A stretch of 64,000 nucleotides of DNA from Aliiroseovarius sp. S1339 (lineage in GTDB: Bacteria; Pseudomonadota; Alphaproteobacteria; Rhodobacterales; Rhodobacteraceae), in the NCBI RefSeq assembly GCF_023195695.1, contig NZ_JALPQG010000002.1, positions 248,001-312,000 on the forward strand, in the 5' to 3' direction. Below, one piece after another: positions 36,669-45,212 of the stretch (position 1 is the first letter of the stretch; every line of letters begins with the position of its first letter). The translations under genes were made by a program, and so were the position numbers. The notes beneath the pieces are model-generated. The model did not search any database. It saw only the letters and a list, made by a program, of their open reading frames with translations, and was not told the DNA's origin.

Positions 36669-37610
36669 TTAATCAATGTTTTTATAGGTTCTTGGCGTGC
36701 CGGCCAACGCCCTGCCTCCAGGCACATCGCTGTCGAGAAGATAAATCGCCATCGCTTTCAGATCCGCCTCCGAGAGAAACCGCGTACCGTTCTGGACGAC
36801 CTCACCCATGCTGCCGCCGAAGATATCTCCTGACGGGGTAACCCCACTTTGCAGAGCGAAGGACAGATTGGAGACCGTCCACCCGCGTTCTACCAGATCA
36901 TCGGACAGGATCGACGGGGCTTTATTTCCACCTGGCAGATCGTCGTTGCCTGCAAAAACGGCATCGGGCATGCGCCCGCCTACAAGGTTTCGACCAGTGT
37001 GACAGGCACCGCAATGGGCGGCACCACGCACCAGTTCACGACCCCGGTTCCAATCGTCACTCTTCCCCCTCAGGGGTTCGGTTTGCGGATCGCCAATGAA
37101 CGCCGCGCGCCAGAGCTTTAACCCCCAGCGCTGGTTGAACGGAAAACCAACGTCGTGCGGTGGCGCGGCGGCTGCCACCGGTGCGACCGTCTGGAACGCC
37201 GCCCACATATCGGCAATGTCCTGATCGGAAAAATCCGCGTAGAACGGATATGTGAACGCGGGGAAAAATGGCTCACCTTCGGGCGAAACCCCTTGCCTGA
37301 CGGCCATCGCGAATTCCGACACGCTCCAGTTTCCAATGCCATTCTCAGGATCGGTGGTTATATTCGGGGGATAAAAGACGCCAAACGGGGTTTCAAGCGG
37401 CGCGCCACCGGCCAGCGGAGCCCCCCCACCCTCGAAATTCGTGTGACAGGCAATGCAACCGCTCGCGCGCGCCAGATAGGCGCCGCGTTGGACATCGCCG
37501 GTCAACTCGATCTCGGCGGGCGGATGGCCGATCGGCCAGGCCACCAGTGCCGCGATGGCCGCCGTGCCCACAAGGGCAAAGACAGCAGTGCCTGCAAGAA
37601 CCCGCCTCAT
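36669..37610 (-). CDS. Membrane-anchored dihaem cytochrome c
   Basis: The 313-residue protein has an N-terminal membrane anchor (residues 2-27), a first haem motif CIACH and a second CGACH, with GVFYPPNITTDP typical of the alcohol/aldehyde dehydrogenase-type cytochrome subunits. It probably carries electrons in the periplasm. The ATG at 37610 lies 1 bp from the stop of the preceding cytochrome gene. A role with the multicopper oxidase is inferred only from the operon. Confidence 0.9.
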   Translation of the reverse strand: MRRVLAGTAVFALVGTAAIAALVAWPIGHPPAEIELTGDVQRGAYLARASGCIACHTNFEGGGAPLAGGAPLETPFGVFYPPNITTDPENGIGNWSVSEFAMAVRQGVSPEGEPFFPAFTYPFYADFSDQDIADMWAAFQTVAPVAAAAPPHDVGFPFNQRWGLKLWRAAFIGDPQTEPLRGKSDDWNRGRELVRGAAHCGACHTGRNLVGGRMPDAVFAGNDDLPGGNKAPSILSDDLVERGWTVSNLSFALQSGVTPSGDIFGGSMGEVVQNGTRFLSEADLKAMAIYLLDSDVPGGRALAGTPRTYKNID

Positions 37611-37611
37611 C

Positions 37612-38196
37612 TTACTTCGCCTCGGCGCGGAAGCGGGTGTGGCAGGACGAACAGGTGTTGCTGACCATTGCGAAAACCGCAACGACCGGCATTTCAGCCA
37701 GTTCTTCACGACTCATGGCGTTATCGGCCTTCATGCGACCGCCGCTCATCATCGAGTCAGCTCCCATCATGTCGGATTCACCCATCATGGCACCCGCACT
37801 CGGCATCGCGCCCGGTTGAGTTGCGGGTGAGTTGTCAGCGGCAAGGGCCAAGCCCTCGGAGTATGTGTGCAATTCTTCCGCAAGCCTCGCGAAGCTCTCC
37901 CAATCCTGCCAGATCGCATCTTTGGCGACCGAAGGCATGCCGCCGCTTCCTTCCGGGAACAGGCGGGTCATAGTGTCGCCAGCATGCTTCCCGATGGTTT
38001 CTGCGGCACGGCGCACCGTGTCGGCATCATAGGCGGTTTCGCCGCTCATCATGGGCGCGACCTGCTTCACGGCCTTGCCCATCGCCGACATTGCGTCCAT
38101 GCGCTCCTTCACGATACCGGTCGCGCCGCCATGGGCAAGTGCCGCCGATGCCACGCCGACAAGCACGGCTGAAGTAAAAATCTCTGTATATCTCAT
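37612..38196 (-). CDS. Cytochrome c' (class II)
   Basis: The 194-residue secreted protein has a signal peptide (to about residue 22) and a four-helix bundle with the haem motif CSSCHTRFR at the extreme C-terminus, as in cytochrome c'. A Met/Ser-rich loop (MMGESDMMGADSMMSGGRM, around residues 138-156) is unusual for the family and could bind copper. It follows the small secreted protein gene and precedes the dihaem cytochrome gene. Confidence 0.88.
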   Translation of the reverse strand: MRYTEIFTSAVLVGVASAALAHGGATGIVKERMDAMSAMGKAVKQVAPMMSGETAYDADTVRRAAETIGKHAGDTMTRLFPEGSGGMPSVAKDAIWQDWESFARLAEELHTYSEGLALAADNSPATQPGAMPSAGAMMGESDMMGADSMMSGGRMKADNAMSREELAEMPVVAVFAMVSNTCSSCHTRFRAEAK

Positions 38197-38235
38197 GTCG
38201 TGATCCTTCAAATCCTGATTTCGAGGTGTCTCCGA

Positions 38236-38595
38236 TCAGGTAAGGGATCGCGGCGGCGGCGGTTCGTAGGTGGGTCCGATGCCATCACACGTTGTAGGGA
38301 GAAGCCGAAACCTGTTGGTCACCGTACGTCCGAGTTGGTTTGTATGCATTGGATCCACCTCGATCGCGGCAAGCGCACAATCAATTCCAGGATGGCAATG
38401 CCCGAACACCTCTTGGATAACTGAGTGATTTTTGCCATGACCCTCATCAACTACTGCTTGGATTTCGGTTGTCGCAGCGGGGGTGGAAGAATGCGCCTCA
38501 GCACCTTGAGGGGCCAAGCCGAATGCGAAGAGCGCGCATAAAAGAATCGCGCGCATCAAGGCGAAAGGCCCGACTATGACTTTTTCGTCGCTCAA
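38236..38595 (-). CDS. Small secreted protein of unknown function
   Basis: The 119-residue protein has a probable signal peptide (to about EAHS, residue 36) and a short mature part with several His and Cys residues (GHGKNHS, GHCHPGIDC) and a proline-rich C-terminus. It could bind metal but matches no family I know. The start overlaps the preceding cytochrome gene by 4 bp, supporting a real coupled gene. Confidence 0.72.
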   Translation of the reverse strand: MSDEKVIVGPFALMRAILLCALFAFGLAPQGAEAHSSTPAATTEIQAVVDEGHGKNHSVIQEVFGHCHPGIDCALAAIEVDPMHTNQLGRTVTNRFRLLPTTCDGIGPTYEPPPPRSLT

Positions 38596-39050
38596 AAGAT
38601 GCCGTTCTCCTTCTGGAGTTCACGAATGTAACGCGCGATCATTTTGACGTCTCCGTCGGTCAGACCCTCAACCGCAGGCATGTTGCCGAAATTCCAGTGA
38701 TGCGCCCGCACACCGTTCTTCGCTGCAAGAATAAATGCCATGTCGGAATGATGGCTGGGTTCATAGATCTTGTGGACAAGCGGCGGTGCGACGCCATTTT
38801 GACCCGCGGCATTCGCTGCGTGACAATCTACACATTTCGCTTCGAACGCCCGTTTCCCCATTTGTGCTTCTGCCGACAGTTCCGCGGGAAGCGCCACATC
38901 CACGATCGCAGCACCCTCGACCAGGTTGCTGGTATCGGGTGGAACCATCGAATGACTCGCGCCCTGCGGCGCAGGTTGCATTGCGTTCCAAAAGATCGCC
39001 CCCCCACCAACGAGAAAGAAGGCAATTATCGCCATCAATGTCTTGTTCAT
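38592..39050 (-). CDS. Membrane-anchored monohaem cytochrome c
   Basis: The 152-residue protein has an N-terminal anchor or signal (residues 4-22), the haem motif CVDCH near residue 73 and an axial Met in FGNMPAVEGL. A class I cytochrome fold ends with IARYIRELQ. It is second in the operon, 32 bp after the L,D-transpeptidase stop, and is followed by the small secreted protein with a 4-bp overlap. Confidence 0.92.
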   Translation of the reverse strand: MNKTLMAIIAFFLVGGGAIFWNAMQPAPQGASHSMVPPDTSNLVEGAAIVDVALPAELSAEAQMGKRAFEAKCVDCHAANAAGQNGVAPPLVHKIYEPSHHSDMAFILAAKNGVRAHHWNFGNMPAVEGLTDGDVKMIARYIRELQKENGIF

Positions 39051-39082
39051 ACTACTTTTTCCTCTTCAACCTGATGACCCGA

Positions 39083-39655
39083 TTAAATGAGTTTGACCTG
39101 TGTTCCAACGGGCGTTCTGTTGAATACCTCGACGATATGCTCGTTATAAAGACCTATGCAGCCGTTCGATGATTTACGACCGATCTTGCGCGTATCGTTG
39201 GTGCCGTGAATGCGATAATACTGCCAACCCAGATGCATCGCGCGGATGCCCAGCGGGTTATCCGGCCCCGGTGACACATAACGCGGCAAGCTGGGGTCGC
39301 GTTCAATCATCGCTGGGGTCGGCGCCCAGTCGGGGGCGTTATCCTTAAAAACGATCTCGGTATAGCCACGGCGTGTCAGTTCGTCCGACATTGGTACCGA
39401 TGTCGGGTAGATGCGCATCTCACCATCTGCGGTCCAGTGCTGAAGAACCTTTGTGATCGTATCTGACAGCAAGATGCCTTTGCCGAGAGTGTCGAAATGA
39501 TCCTGCCAATCGTGCAACCGAAAAGAGGAAATGTTGCGCGTCGCTGGTGCAGCTTGCTGAGCCCAAAGCACGGATGGAGCCGCTAATGAAGCCATGCCAC
39601 TGGCACTCGTCATTAGAAATCCACGTCGATCGAAGGTCTTTTCAGTCTGCCTCAT
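39083..39655 (-). CDS. Tat-exported L,D-transpeptidase (YkuD)
   Basis: The 190-residue protein carries a twin-arginine signal (DRRGFLMTSASGMASLAAPSV) and a YkuD domain with the catalytic HGTND...SNGCIGL histidine and cysteine. Such enzymes make 3-3 crosslinks in peptidoglycan or attach lipoproteins. Copper is known to inhibit L,D-transpeptidases, so a copper-induced copy makes sense. It is the first gene of the long operon driven by the CueR box at 39697-39727. Confidence 0.92.
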   Translation of the reverse strand: MRQTEKTFDRRGFLMTSASGMASLAAPSVLWAQQAAPATRNISSFRLHDWQDHFDTLGKGILLSDTITKVLQHWTADGEMRIYPTSVPMSDELTRRGYTEIVFKDNAPDWAPTPAMIERDPSLPRYVSPGPDNPLGIRAMHLGWQYYRIHGTNDTRKIGRKSSNGCIGLYNEHIVEVFNRTPVGTQVKLI

Positions 39656-39696
39656 GTTGGCCTGCTCTCATATCTGAAATGTGCCTATTTAAGTAG

Positions 39697-39727
39697 GATA
39701 AACCACCTTCCAGCACGGGAAGGTCAA
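39697..39727 (-). promoter_or_regulatory. CueR-type promoter of the cytochrome/oxidase operon
   Basis: On the minus strand: -35 TTGACC (39727-39722), a 19-bp spacer with the near-perfect dyad ACCTTCC(6)GGAAGGT and -10 TTTATC (39702-39697). It is the best CueR box in the window. Confidence 0.88.
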
Positions 39728-39774
39728 GCGAGAGCGCTCTGACAAAACAGTGATTTTTGTATCCTTTTGTAACA

Positions 39775-39805
39775 TTGACCTTCCGGTGCAGGAAGCCTTT
39801 AGCCC
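39775..39805 (+). promoter_or_regulatory. CueR-type promoter of the dsbA/scsB/CDF operon
   Basis: -35 TTGACC (39775-39780), a 19-bp spacer with ACCTTCC(6)GGAAGCC and a weak -10 TAGCCC (39800-39805). It diverges from the minus-strand CueR box, with 47 bp between their -35 elements. Confidence 0.78.
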
Positions 39806-39831
39806 ATCACCTGTATTGAAGAGGTAATGAA

Positions 39832-40128
39832 ATGAATGAACGCGAAACTCTTCCTGAGCAATCGAGCGAAATGCGGCTGATGAAATACGCCATGTGGACC
39901 TGCTGCGCAGTGATGCTAATTCCCGTTGCGGCTTTCGCAGTCGCAGGTAGGCATTCAAGTGATCTGTCCTTCGGACTCTCCGCATTCGCGCCCGTTCTTG
40001 TTTGTGTCGGCGCTCATGTGATCGCTCATCGGATGATGGGGATAGCATGCCATGGGGCAGCTGGCGAAAAGGGCAGGCAGACCGGCAATGGGCGGATCCA
40101 GACGGATCAAAGTGTAGCCGTCGAATAG
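39832..40128 (+). CDS. Small membrane protein with Cys/His-rich end
   Basis: The 98-residue protein has two membrane segments (about 19-40 and 47-65) followed by HRMMGIACHG, a possible metal-binding motif of the kind seen in DUF2933-like small proteins of metal islands. The family assignment is tentative. It is first in the operon and directly adjoins the lipoprotein gene. Confidence 0.65.
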   Translation: MNERETLPEQSSEMRLMKYAMWTCCAVMLIPVAAFAVAGRHSSDLSFGLSAFAPVLVCVGAHVIAHRMMGIACHGAAGEKGRQTGNGRIQTDQSVAVE

Positions 40129-40365
40129 ATGGTGGCGAGGTTAAGTATCTTTCGCTGGTTTTTACTGCTCCTGATCACACTCTTGCTCGGCGCGTGTGCT
40201 CAGACAATAAGCCAATGCAATCCCAGCGGTGATACCCAAATCACCTCAAAGCGCCAAGTGGCCGACCTCCCCGAAGGTTGTATGGTAAAGCGGGTTACCG
40301 ACAGTGGGTTGGCGGTGCTTGAGTGCCAAGAAGGCAGGAGGGGATTCGCCGTTGATCTGGAGTGA
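40129..40365 (+). CDS. Small lipoprotein
   Basis: The 78-residue protein has a lipoprotein signal with lipobox LLGAC (Cys 23) and a short mature part with two or three more cysteines. The function is unknown. It begins right after the preceding stop and lies 18 bp before the DsbA-like gene, so it is likely co-expressed with the disulfide genes. Confidence 0.7.
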   Translation: MVARLSIFRWFLLLLITLLLGACAQTISQCNPSGDTQITSKRQVADLPEGCMVKRVTDSGLAVLECQEGRRGFAVDLE

Positions 40366-40383
40366 AGGAGAAAGTGACAAGAT

Positions 40384-41145
40384 ATGATTGAGAAGCGGCG
40401 ACATACTCTGGGGGTTCTCGCGGCTCTTGTGGCTGCTTATGCTGGTTTCAGGTATTTTCCAGATATTCGTCCGACCGAGCTTAACTTCGACGAAGTTCAC
40501 AATCCACTGGGATTTCGTAGGCTATCTGTTGGGGAAAGTTCGGGTGGATTCGATCCATTCTTCGGATTGATTGCTCCGAACACCGATATTTTAGCGGAAG
40601 CTGAGGCGCGTGTCAGGGCAGATATTTGCGGCGCGTTGTACGGCGATTTTCTGTCTGAAACACAACTCGTTCCGGCCGCGTCCTTTTCGGATTATTACTG
40701 CCCTTTCTGTCGTGTCCAGACAAAAACCCTTGCCGCACTCGACGCGCGTACCGACAGCAACTTACACGTCAATTGGCATGAATTGCCGCTTCTCGGGCAG
40801 CCTTCGGATATTGCGGCAAAGGCTGCTCTGGCGGCGAAGCGCCAGGGCGCCTATGTCGCCTTTCATGAGCGGCTTATGAAATCCCCCTTTGTGGCGACGC
40901 CGGAATACTTACAAGCTTTGGCACAGGACATCGGTATCGATCACAGGCGTCTGGTTGCCGACATGCAGGGCGCCGCGGTTGTCAGAGAATTGGAGAACAG
41001 TGCGGCTCTGGCGAAGGTTTTCGGATTCATTGGCACGCCCGCGCTGGTGATTGGTCGAACGGTTATCCAAGGCCAGGTCGATGAGGCTACTATCCTGCGT
41101 ATTGCAGAGATGGAGATCGAGGAAAATTGGACGTCCCAATGTTAG
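40384..41145 (+). CDS. DsbA-family thiol oxidoreductase
   Basis: The 253-residue protein has an N-terminal membrane anchor (residues 8-25), a helical linker and a thioredoxin domain with SDYYCPFCR and the cis-proline GTPALVIG. It resembles ScsC/Com1-like proteins. Its stop overlaps the start of the DsbD-like gene, suggesting that the two form a redox pair, the membrane reductase keeping this protein reduced. Confidence 0.87.
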   Translation: MIEKRRHTLGVLAALVAAYAGFRYFPDIRPTELNFDEVHNPLGFRRLSVGESSGGFDPFFGLIAPNTDILAEAEARVRADICGALYGDFLSETQLVPAASFSDYYCPFCRVQTKTLAALDARTDSNLHVNWHELPLLGQPSDIAAKAALAAKRQGAYVAFHERLMKSPFVATPEYLQALAQDIGIDHRRLVADMQGAAVVRELENSAALAKVFGFIGTPALVIGRTVIQGQVDEATILRIAEMEIEENWTSQC

Positions 41146-43259
41146 AATACGTGTTGGAAAAATTCTTCCGGGTTTTCGCTTCAAGGCTGATCTTGCTGAT
41201 CTGCGCCAGCGCGGGACTGGCTAACGTTTCGAATGCGGCCGAGTCCGAGAGTTTTTCCAACACGGCCGTCCAGGCGCGTCTGATCGTTGCCGAGAACGGT
41301 GTTGGCCCGAACGCGATGTCACTGTCAGCCGGGCTTCATTTGAATCTGGGCGAGGGCTGGAAAGCCTATTGGCGGTCGCCCGGCGAGGTCGGCACTCCCC
41401 CATCGATCGACTGGACCGGGTCGGAGAATGTAGCGGAGGTCAATTTGTTGTGGCCCGCGCCGCAACGGTTCACCGCTTTCGGGATCGAGAATTTCGGATA
41501 TCACGATGACGTGGTGCTTCCGCTGCGCATCACATTGGCCGAGCCTGGCGCGCCAGTACATTTGAATGCCAATGTCACGCTCTTGACCTGTTCGATTGTT
41601 TGCGTCCCGCAGGAGTTCACGCTAACGCTCGCATTGCCACGAGCCAGCGGCGTTGACGCCGCTGCGGCCGCGCTCATTTCTTCCTATGTGAAAAAGGTTC
41701 CGGACGACGGCGCTGAGAGTGGTATCTCGATTCAGTCGGCCTATTTCGATCCCGATATGACGGCGCTGACTTTGGCCGCGCGAAGCGAGCAACCGTTTGA
41801 CAGCCCGGATGTCTTTCCTGAACTGGGCGCGGGAACGGCATTTGGCAAGCCCGATATCCGCTTGGGCGAAGGTAGTCATCTGCTCTGGGCCCGTCTGCCC
41901 GTTTTGAATGTGGAGACGGACTTGCCCGATTTATGGCTCACAGTGACAGATGGCGAGCGCTCGGCCAGCTTGTTCGCGGAGTTGACCGATGAAGCGCCGA
42001 AGCCACCCTTCACGCTTGATCGCGTGCTGCCGGGCGTGGCAGAACTGGCTTGGGTTGCCGCAATCGCCTTCCTTGGCGGGCTTATTTTGAATGTCATGCC
42101 GTGCGTGCTGCCGGTACTCTCTATCAAACTTTCATCGACTATGAAGATGCGAGATCAAGGCAGGGGTCGCATCCGCATGGGGTTTGCGGTCTCCGCGCTC
42201 GGCGTATTAGCGTTCATGTGGACGCTTGCGGCTTTGACGATCGCGGCGCGCGGTCTTGGGATGACTGTGGGCTGGGGCCTGCAATTCCAGAACCCCGTAT
42301 TTCTGGCGGTGATGTTCCTAATACTCGCAGTGTTTTCTGCCAACCTTTTCGGGGCGTTTGAAATCTCCGTCCCGTCGTCGTTGCAGACGCGACTCGCGCG
42401 CGCTGGTCGCGGAAAAGGCTATACTGGCGACTTTGCCACGGGCGCATTTGCAGCCGTCCTCGCGACGCCATGTTCGGCGCCCTTCCTCGGCACCGCCGTG
42501 GCTTTTGCTTTGGCCGGGGGGGCACTCGACATCGCGGTGATATTCACCGCTCTGGGCTTGGGTCTGGCCTTTCCCTATCTTCTTGTTGCCGCGTTTCCAG
42601 CGGCGATCTCGCACCTGCCGAAGCCGGGCCGCTGGATGCTGTGGCTAAAGATTCTGCTCGGGCTGGCATTGGTGGGAACGGCCGGGTGGCTGTTCTGGGT
42701 GCTCATCGGTGTTGGCGGGGTTCGCTCGGCTCTTGCGGTTCTGGCACTCAGTGCGATCCTGGTCACGATCCTTTCCTTCAATCGGCTGTCTGCAGGCATC
42801 CGCTTGTCTGGAGCTGCAGTCATGACTGCTCTGGCCATTGTCTCGGCGGGATATCTGTCCGAGGCCAGCACACCGAACGTCACCTTGGCGACAGAATGGA
42901 CCGCATTCGACCGTGGAGAGATTGCAAAGCTCGTGTCGAGAGGAGAAGTCGTCTTCGTCGATGTGACCGCCGATTGGTGCCTCACCTGCAAGGCCAACAA
43001 AGCGCTTGTGCTCGACCGTGAGCCGGTCCTAAGCGCCATCCGCACGTCGGGTGTGACGGCAATGCAGGCCGATTGGACCCGTCCTGACGACTCAATCTCA
43101 CGCTATTTGGAAAGCTTCGACCGCTACGGTATCCCGTTCAACGCGGTCTATGGGCCGGGCGCGCCGGAGGGGATCGTCTTGCCTGAGCTTTTGTCGTCCG
43201 AGGCTGTGCTCTCCGCGCTCGAGAAAGCAGCGGAGAGATCAGTCGCTTCGGGCGATTAA
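41139..43259 (+). CDS. ScsB/DsbD-like thiol:disulfide transporter
   Basis: The 706-residue protein has a signal peptide, an N-terminal domain (about residues 35-270) with LLTCSIVCVPQEF cysteines, eight membrane helices including NVMPCVLPVLS and ATPCSAPFLGTA with the electron-carrying cysteines, and a C-terminal thioredoxin domain with ADWCLTCKANK. This is the ScsB type, which passes reducing power from cytoplasmic thioredoxin to periplasmic partners. The ATG at 41139 overlaps the preceding stop by 7 bp; an upstream TTG is less likely. In known suppressors of copper sensitivity it works with ScsC-like proteins. Confidence 0.92.
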   Translation: MLEYVLEKFFRVFASRLILLICASAGLANVSNAAESESFSNTAVQARLIVAENGVGPNAMSLSAGLHLNLGEGWKAYWRSPGEVGTPPSIDWTGSENVAEVNLLWPAPQRFTAFGIENFGYHDDVVLPLRITLAEPGAPVHLNANVTLLTCSIVCVPQEFTLTLALPRASGVDAAAAALISSYVKKVPDDGAESGISIQSAYFDPDMTALTLAARSEQPFDSPDVFPELGAGTAFGKPDIRLGEGSHLLWARLPVLNVETDLPDLWLTVTDGERSASLFAELTDEAPKPPFTLDRVLPGVAELAWVAAIAFLGGLILNVMPCVLPVLSIKLSSTMKMRDQGRGRIRMGFAVSALGVLAFMWTLAALTIAARGLGMTVGWGLQFQNPVFLAVMFLILAVFSANLFGAFEISVPSSLQTRLARAGRGKGYTGDFATGAFAAVLATPCSAPFLGTAVAFALAGGALDIAVIFTALGLGLAFPYLLVAAFPAAISHLPKPGRWMLWLKILLGLALVGTAGWLFWVLIGVGGVRSALAVLALSAILVTILSFNRLSAGIRLSGAAVMTALAIVSAGYLSEASTPNVTLATEWTAFDRGEIAKLVSRGEVVFVDVTADWCLTCKANKALVLDREPVLSAIRTSGVTAMQADWTRPDDSISRYLESFDRYGIPFNAVYGPGAPEGIVLPELLSSEAVLSALEKAAERSVASGD

Positions 43260-43319
43260 GACGTGGTTGTTCTGCCTATGCTGGATAGGAATTGTTTAAT
43301 GTCTCAGGAGGGATGTTCA

Positions 43320-44264
43320 ATGAGTGCAGAAAAAGAAACCCATATAGGCGGGCACGGTTCACACATGCCGACAAGTGGTCGGGGCATGGTCATCTCGGCC
43401 TGGCTGACTGGCGTTTACTTCATCGTGGAACTGGGTATCGGACTGTGGACCGGATCGATCGCGGTCCTGTCGGATGCATTCCACACGTTTTCCGCAGTGG
43501 GCGGAATCCTCGTAGCCCTAGGCGCGGCCCGACTGTCCCGCCGGCCTGCCGATGCGGATTTCAGCTTTGGCTGGTACAGATCTGAGATTCTCGGCGCCCT
43601 GGTCAATGGCGGGTTTCTGGCCGGCATGGCGCTGGTCGTCATCTACATGGCGGCGATGCGCCTGAATGCACCGATCGATTTACCGACAGGGCCGATGTTG
43701 CTTGCCGCGGCCGGGGGCCTTGTGACAGAGTTCATTTCGCTTGGCCTTATCTGGAAACAGAGCCAGAGCGACATGAACGTGCGCGGCGCGCTCTGGCATA
43801 TCATCCAGACCTTCGTGGGCAGCCTGCTCATCATCGTCACGGCGTTGGTGATCCGCTTTACCGGTTTCCTGATGATCGACCCGCTTTTGGGAATGGCATT
43901 CGGCTTCGTGTTGCTCTGGGCCAGCTGGGGCATCCTGCGAGATGCGGCGCGGCTGTTGATGGAGGCAACGCCGAGCGAGATCGATTTGGAGTCGGTGATC
44001 GCGGATCTGGAAACGCTCGACGGGGTGCGCGATGTGCATCATGTCCACGCATGGACATTGACCAGCGGGCGCAACGTGTTTTCGGCCCATCTCCGCGTCG
44101 GTGACGACGCGGATCCCCAGGCGGTGCTACGACGGGCACATCGCGTGCTGCGCGAAGATCACGACTTCTTCTTCGTAACGCTCCAGACCGAAACCGAGTG
44201 TCTCGACGAGCGCGGCGCCGAAATGATCGATATTACCTCGGACCGTCAGGCCGGCAATGGCTGA
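43320..44264 (+). CDS. Cation diffusion facilitator family protein with altered metal site
   Basis: The 314-residue protein has six membrane helices, a His-rich N-terminus (HIGGHGSHM) and the CDF C-terminal domain (HHVHAWTLTSG). The usual HxxxD motifs of helices 2 and 5 are changed: SDAFHTFSA has Ala 59 and LWHIIQTF has Thr 164 where Asp is expected. The metal specificity is therefore uncertain. AGGAGGG at 43306-43312 selects ATG 43320 over an upstream GTG. It follows scsB and overlaps the next gene by 8 bp. Confidence 0.85.
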   Translation: MSAEKETHIGGHGSHMPTSGRGMVISAWLTGVYFIVELGIGLWTGSIAVLSDAFHTFSAVGGILVALGAARLSRRPADADFSFGWYRSEILGALVNGGFLAGMALVVIYMAAMRLNAPIDLPTGPMLLAAAGGLVTEFISLGLIWKQSQSDMNVRGALWHIIQTFVGSLLIIVTALVIRFTGFLMIDPLLGMAFGFVLLWASWGILRDAARLLMEATPSEIDLESVIADLETLDGVRDVHHVHAWTLTSGRNVFSAHLRVGDDADPQAVLRRAHRVLREDHDFFFVTLQTETECLDERGAEMIDITSDRQAGNG

Positions 44265-45033
44265 CGGTTCGCTCCGCCTGTGGTTGGCACGCAAGCTGAT
44301 CCGACGCCTCGTCGCCCGGGCGGCGCGGCGCGGTCTTGCCATACGCCGCCTGCGCGACACGGAGGGGCGCGAGACCCGCTGGCTGGCGCCGGAAATCGAG
44401 GCATTCGTAGTGGCGATGACCACGGAGGCAGGCCACCTGCGCTCCCATGCAGGGCAGGCAGAGCTTCCGACTTTCGGTAGCCAGATGATGGTGGAAATGG
44501 CGATTTGGACGATGGCTGCCGACCGCAGCCTGCGCGCTTGCGCCATCGCGCCCGATTCCGCACGGCAGGTGGTTGCTGATCTCGGCTGGGACATCTACCG
44601 GCGGATGCTGGCGTTCAGCGCACTGCCGGTGCGCCTGCTCACCCGCGATTCCGGTCGCCGGCTGCGCTGGACCATCCGCGCGCTGCTGGTGTTCCCCTTC
44701 ACACCCTCCGGCGCGCCAGGCTATGCCGCTCTGGTCAGCCGCGACGGCGACGACCTGTTGACCCATTTCACCCATTGCCCGCCGCAGAGCTTTGTGCGCC
44801 GCATGGCCCGGGCGGAGGACGACCCCGACTCCTTGGAAGCGTTCCGGCAGAGCTGGTGCCGCTACGACTGGCCCGGTGCCGACGTCATCGCAGGGGATGG
44901 TCGACGGGGCCACTATTTCCGCAAGCGTACTCTGTCCAATGGCGACCCGGTCTGCGACATGTGCTGGATCGCACACGCGGGCCGCAGCGCAGAATGCGGC
45001 CAGGAGAAACACGACGAGCCAGCGACGTCCTGA
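44257..45033 (+). CDS. ATC-hydrolase-like protein (function uncertain)
   Basis: The 258-residue soluble protein resembles the L-2-amino-thiazoline-4-carboxylate hydrolase family by its central HLRSHAGQAELP and C-terminal HYFRKRTLSNGDPVCDMCW motif with the conserved cysteine pair, plus FRQSWCRYDWPGAD. Homologues near redox operons are often uncharacterised. It overlaps the CDF gene and is the last clear gene of this operon. The 180 bp to ccmI (convergent) contain only an unconvincing 55-codon frame. Confidence 0.6.
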   Translation: MADGSLRLWLARKLIRRLVARAARRGLAIRRLRDTEGRETRWLAPEIEAFVVAMTTEAGHLRSHAGQAELPTFGSQMMVEMAIWTMAADRSLRACAIAPDSARQVVADLGWDIYRRMLAFSALPVRLLTRDSGRRLRWTIRALLVFPFTPSGAPGYAALVSRDGDDLLTHFTHCPPQSFVRRMARAEDDPDSLEAFRQSWCRYDWPGADVIAGDGRRGHYFRKRTLSNGDPVCDMCWIAHAGRSAECGQEKHDEPATS

Positions 45034-45212
45034 GAACGTGAACGAAAGAGGATCAGGATCGCCCCATGCGCACCATCCTGCTGCTTCTCACTACACTGAC
45101 GAGACCTACGACGCGCGATGATCCGCATCGCGCAGTGCATCCCTGTCAATTCGTCCGAATCCCGCCAGCAAGGTTTCGCATCCTCGGTTGCGTGCCGAAG
45201 CGCAGCGCGCCG

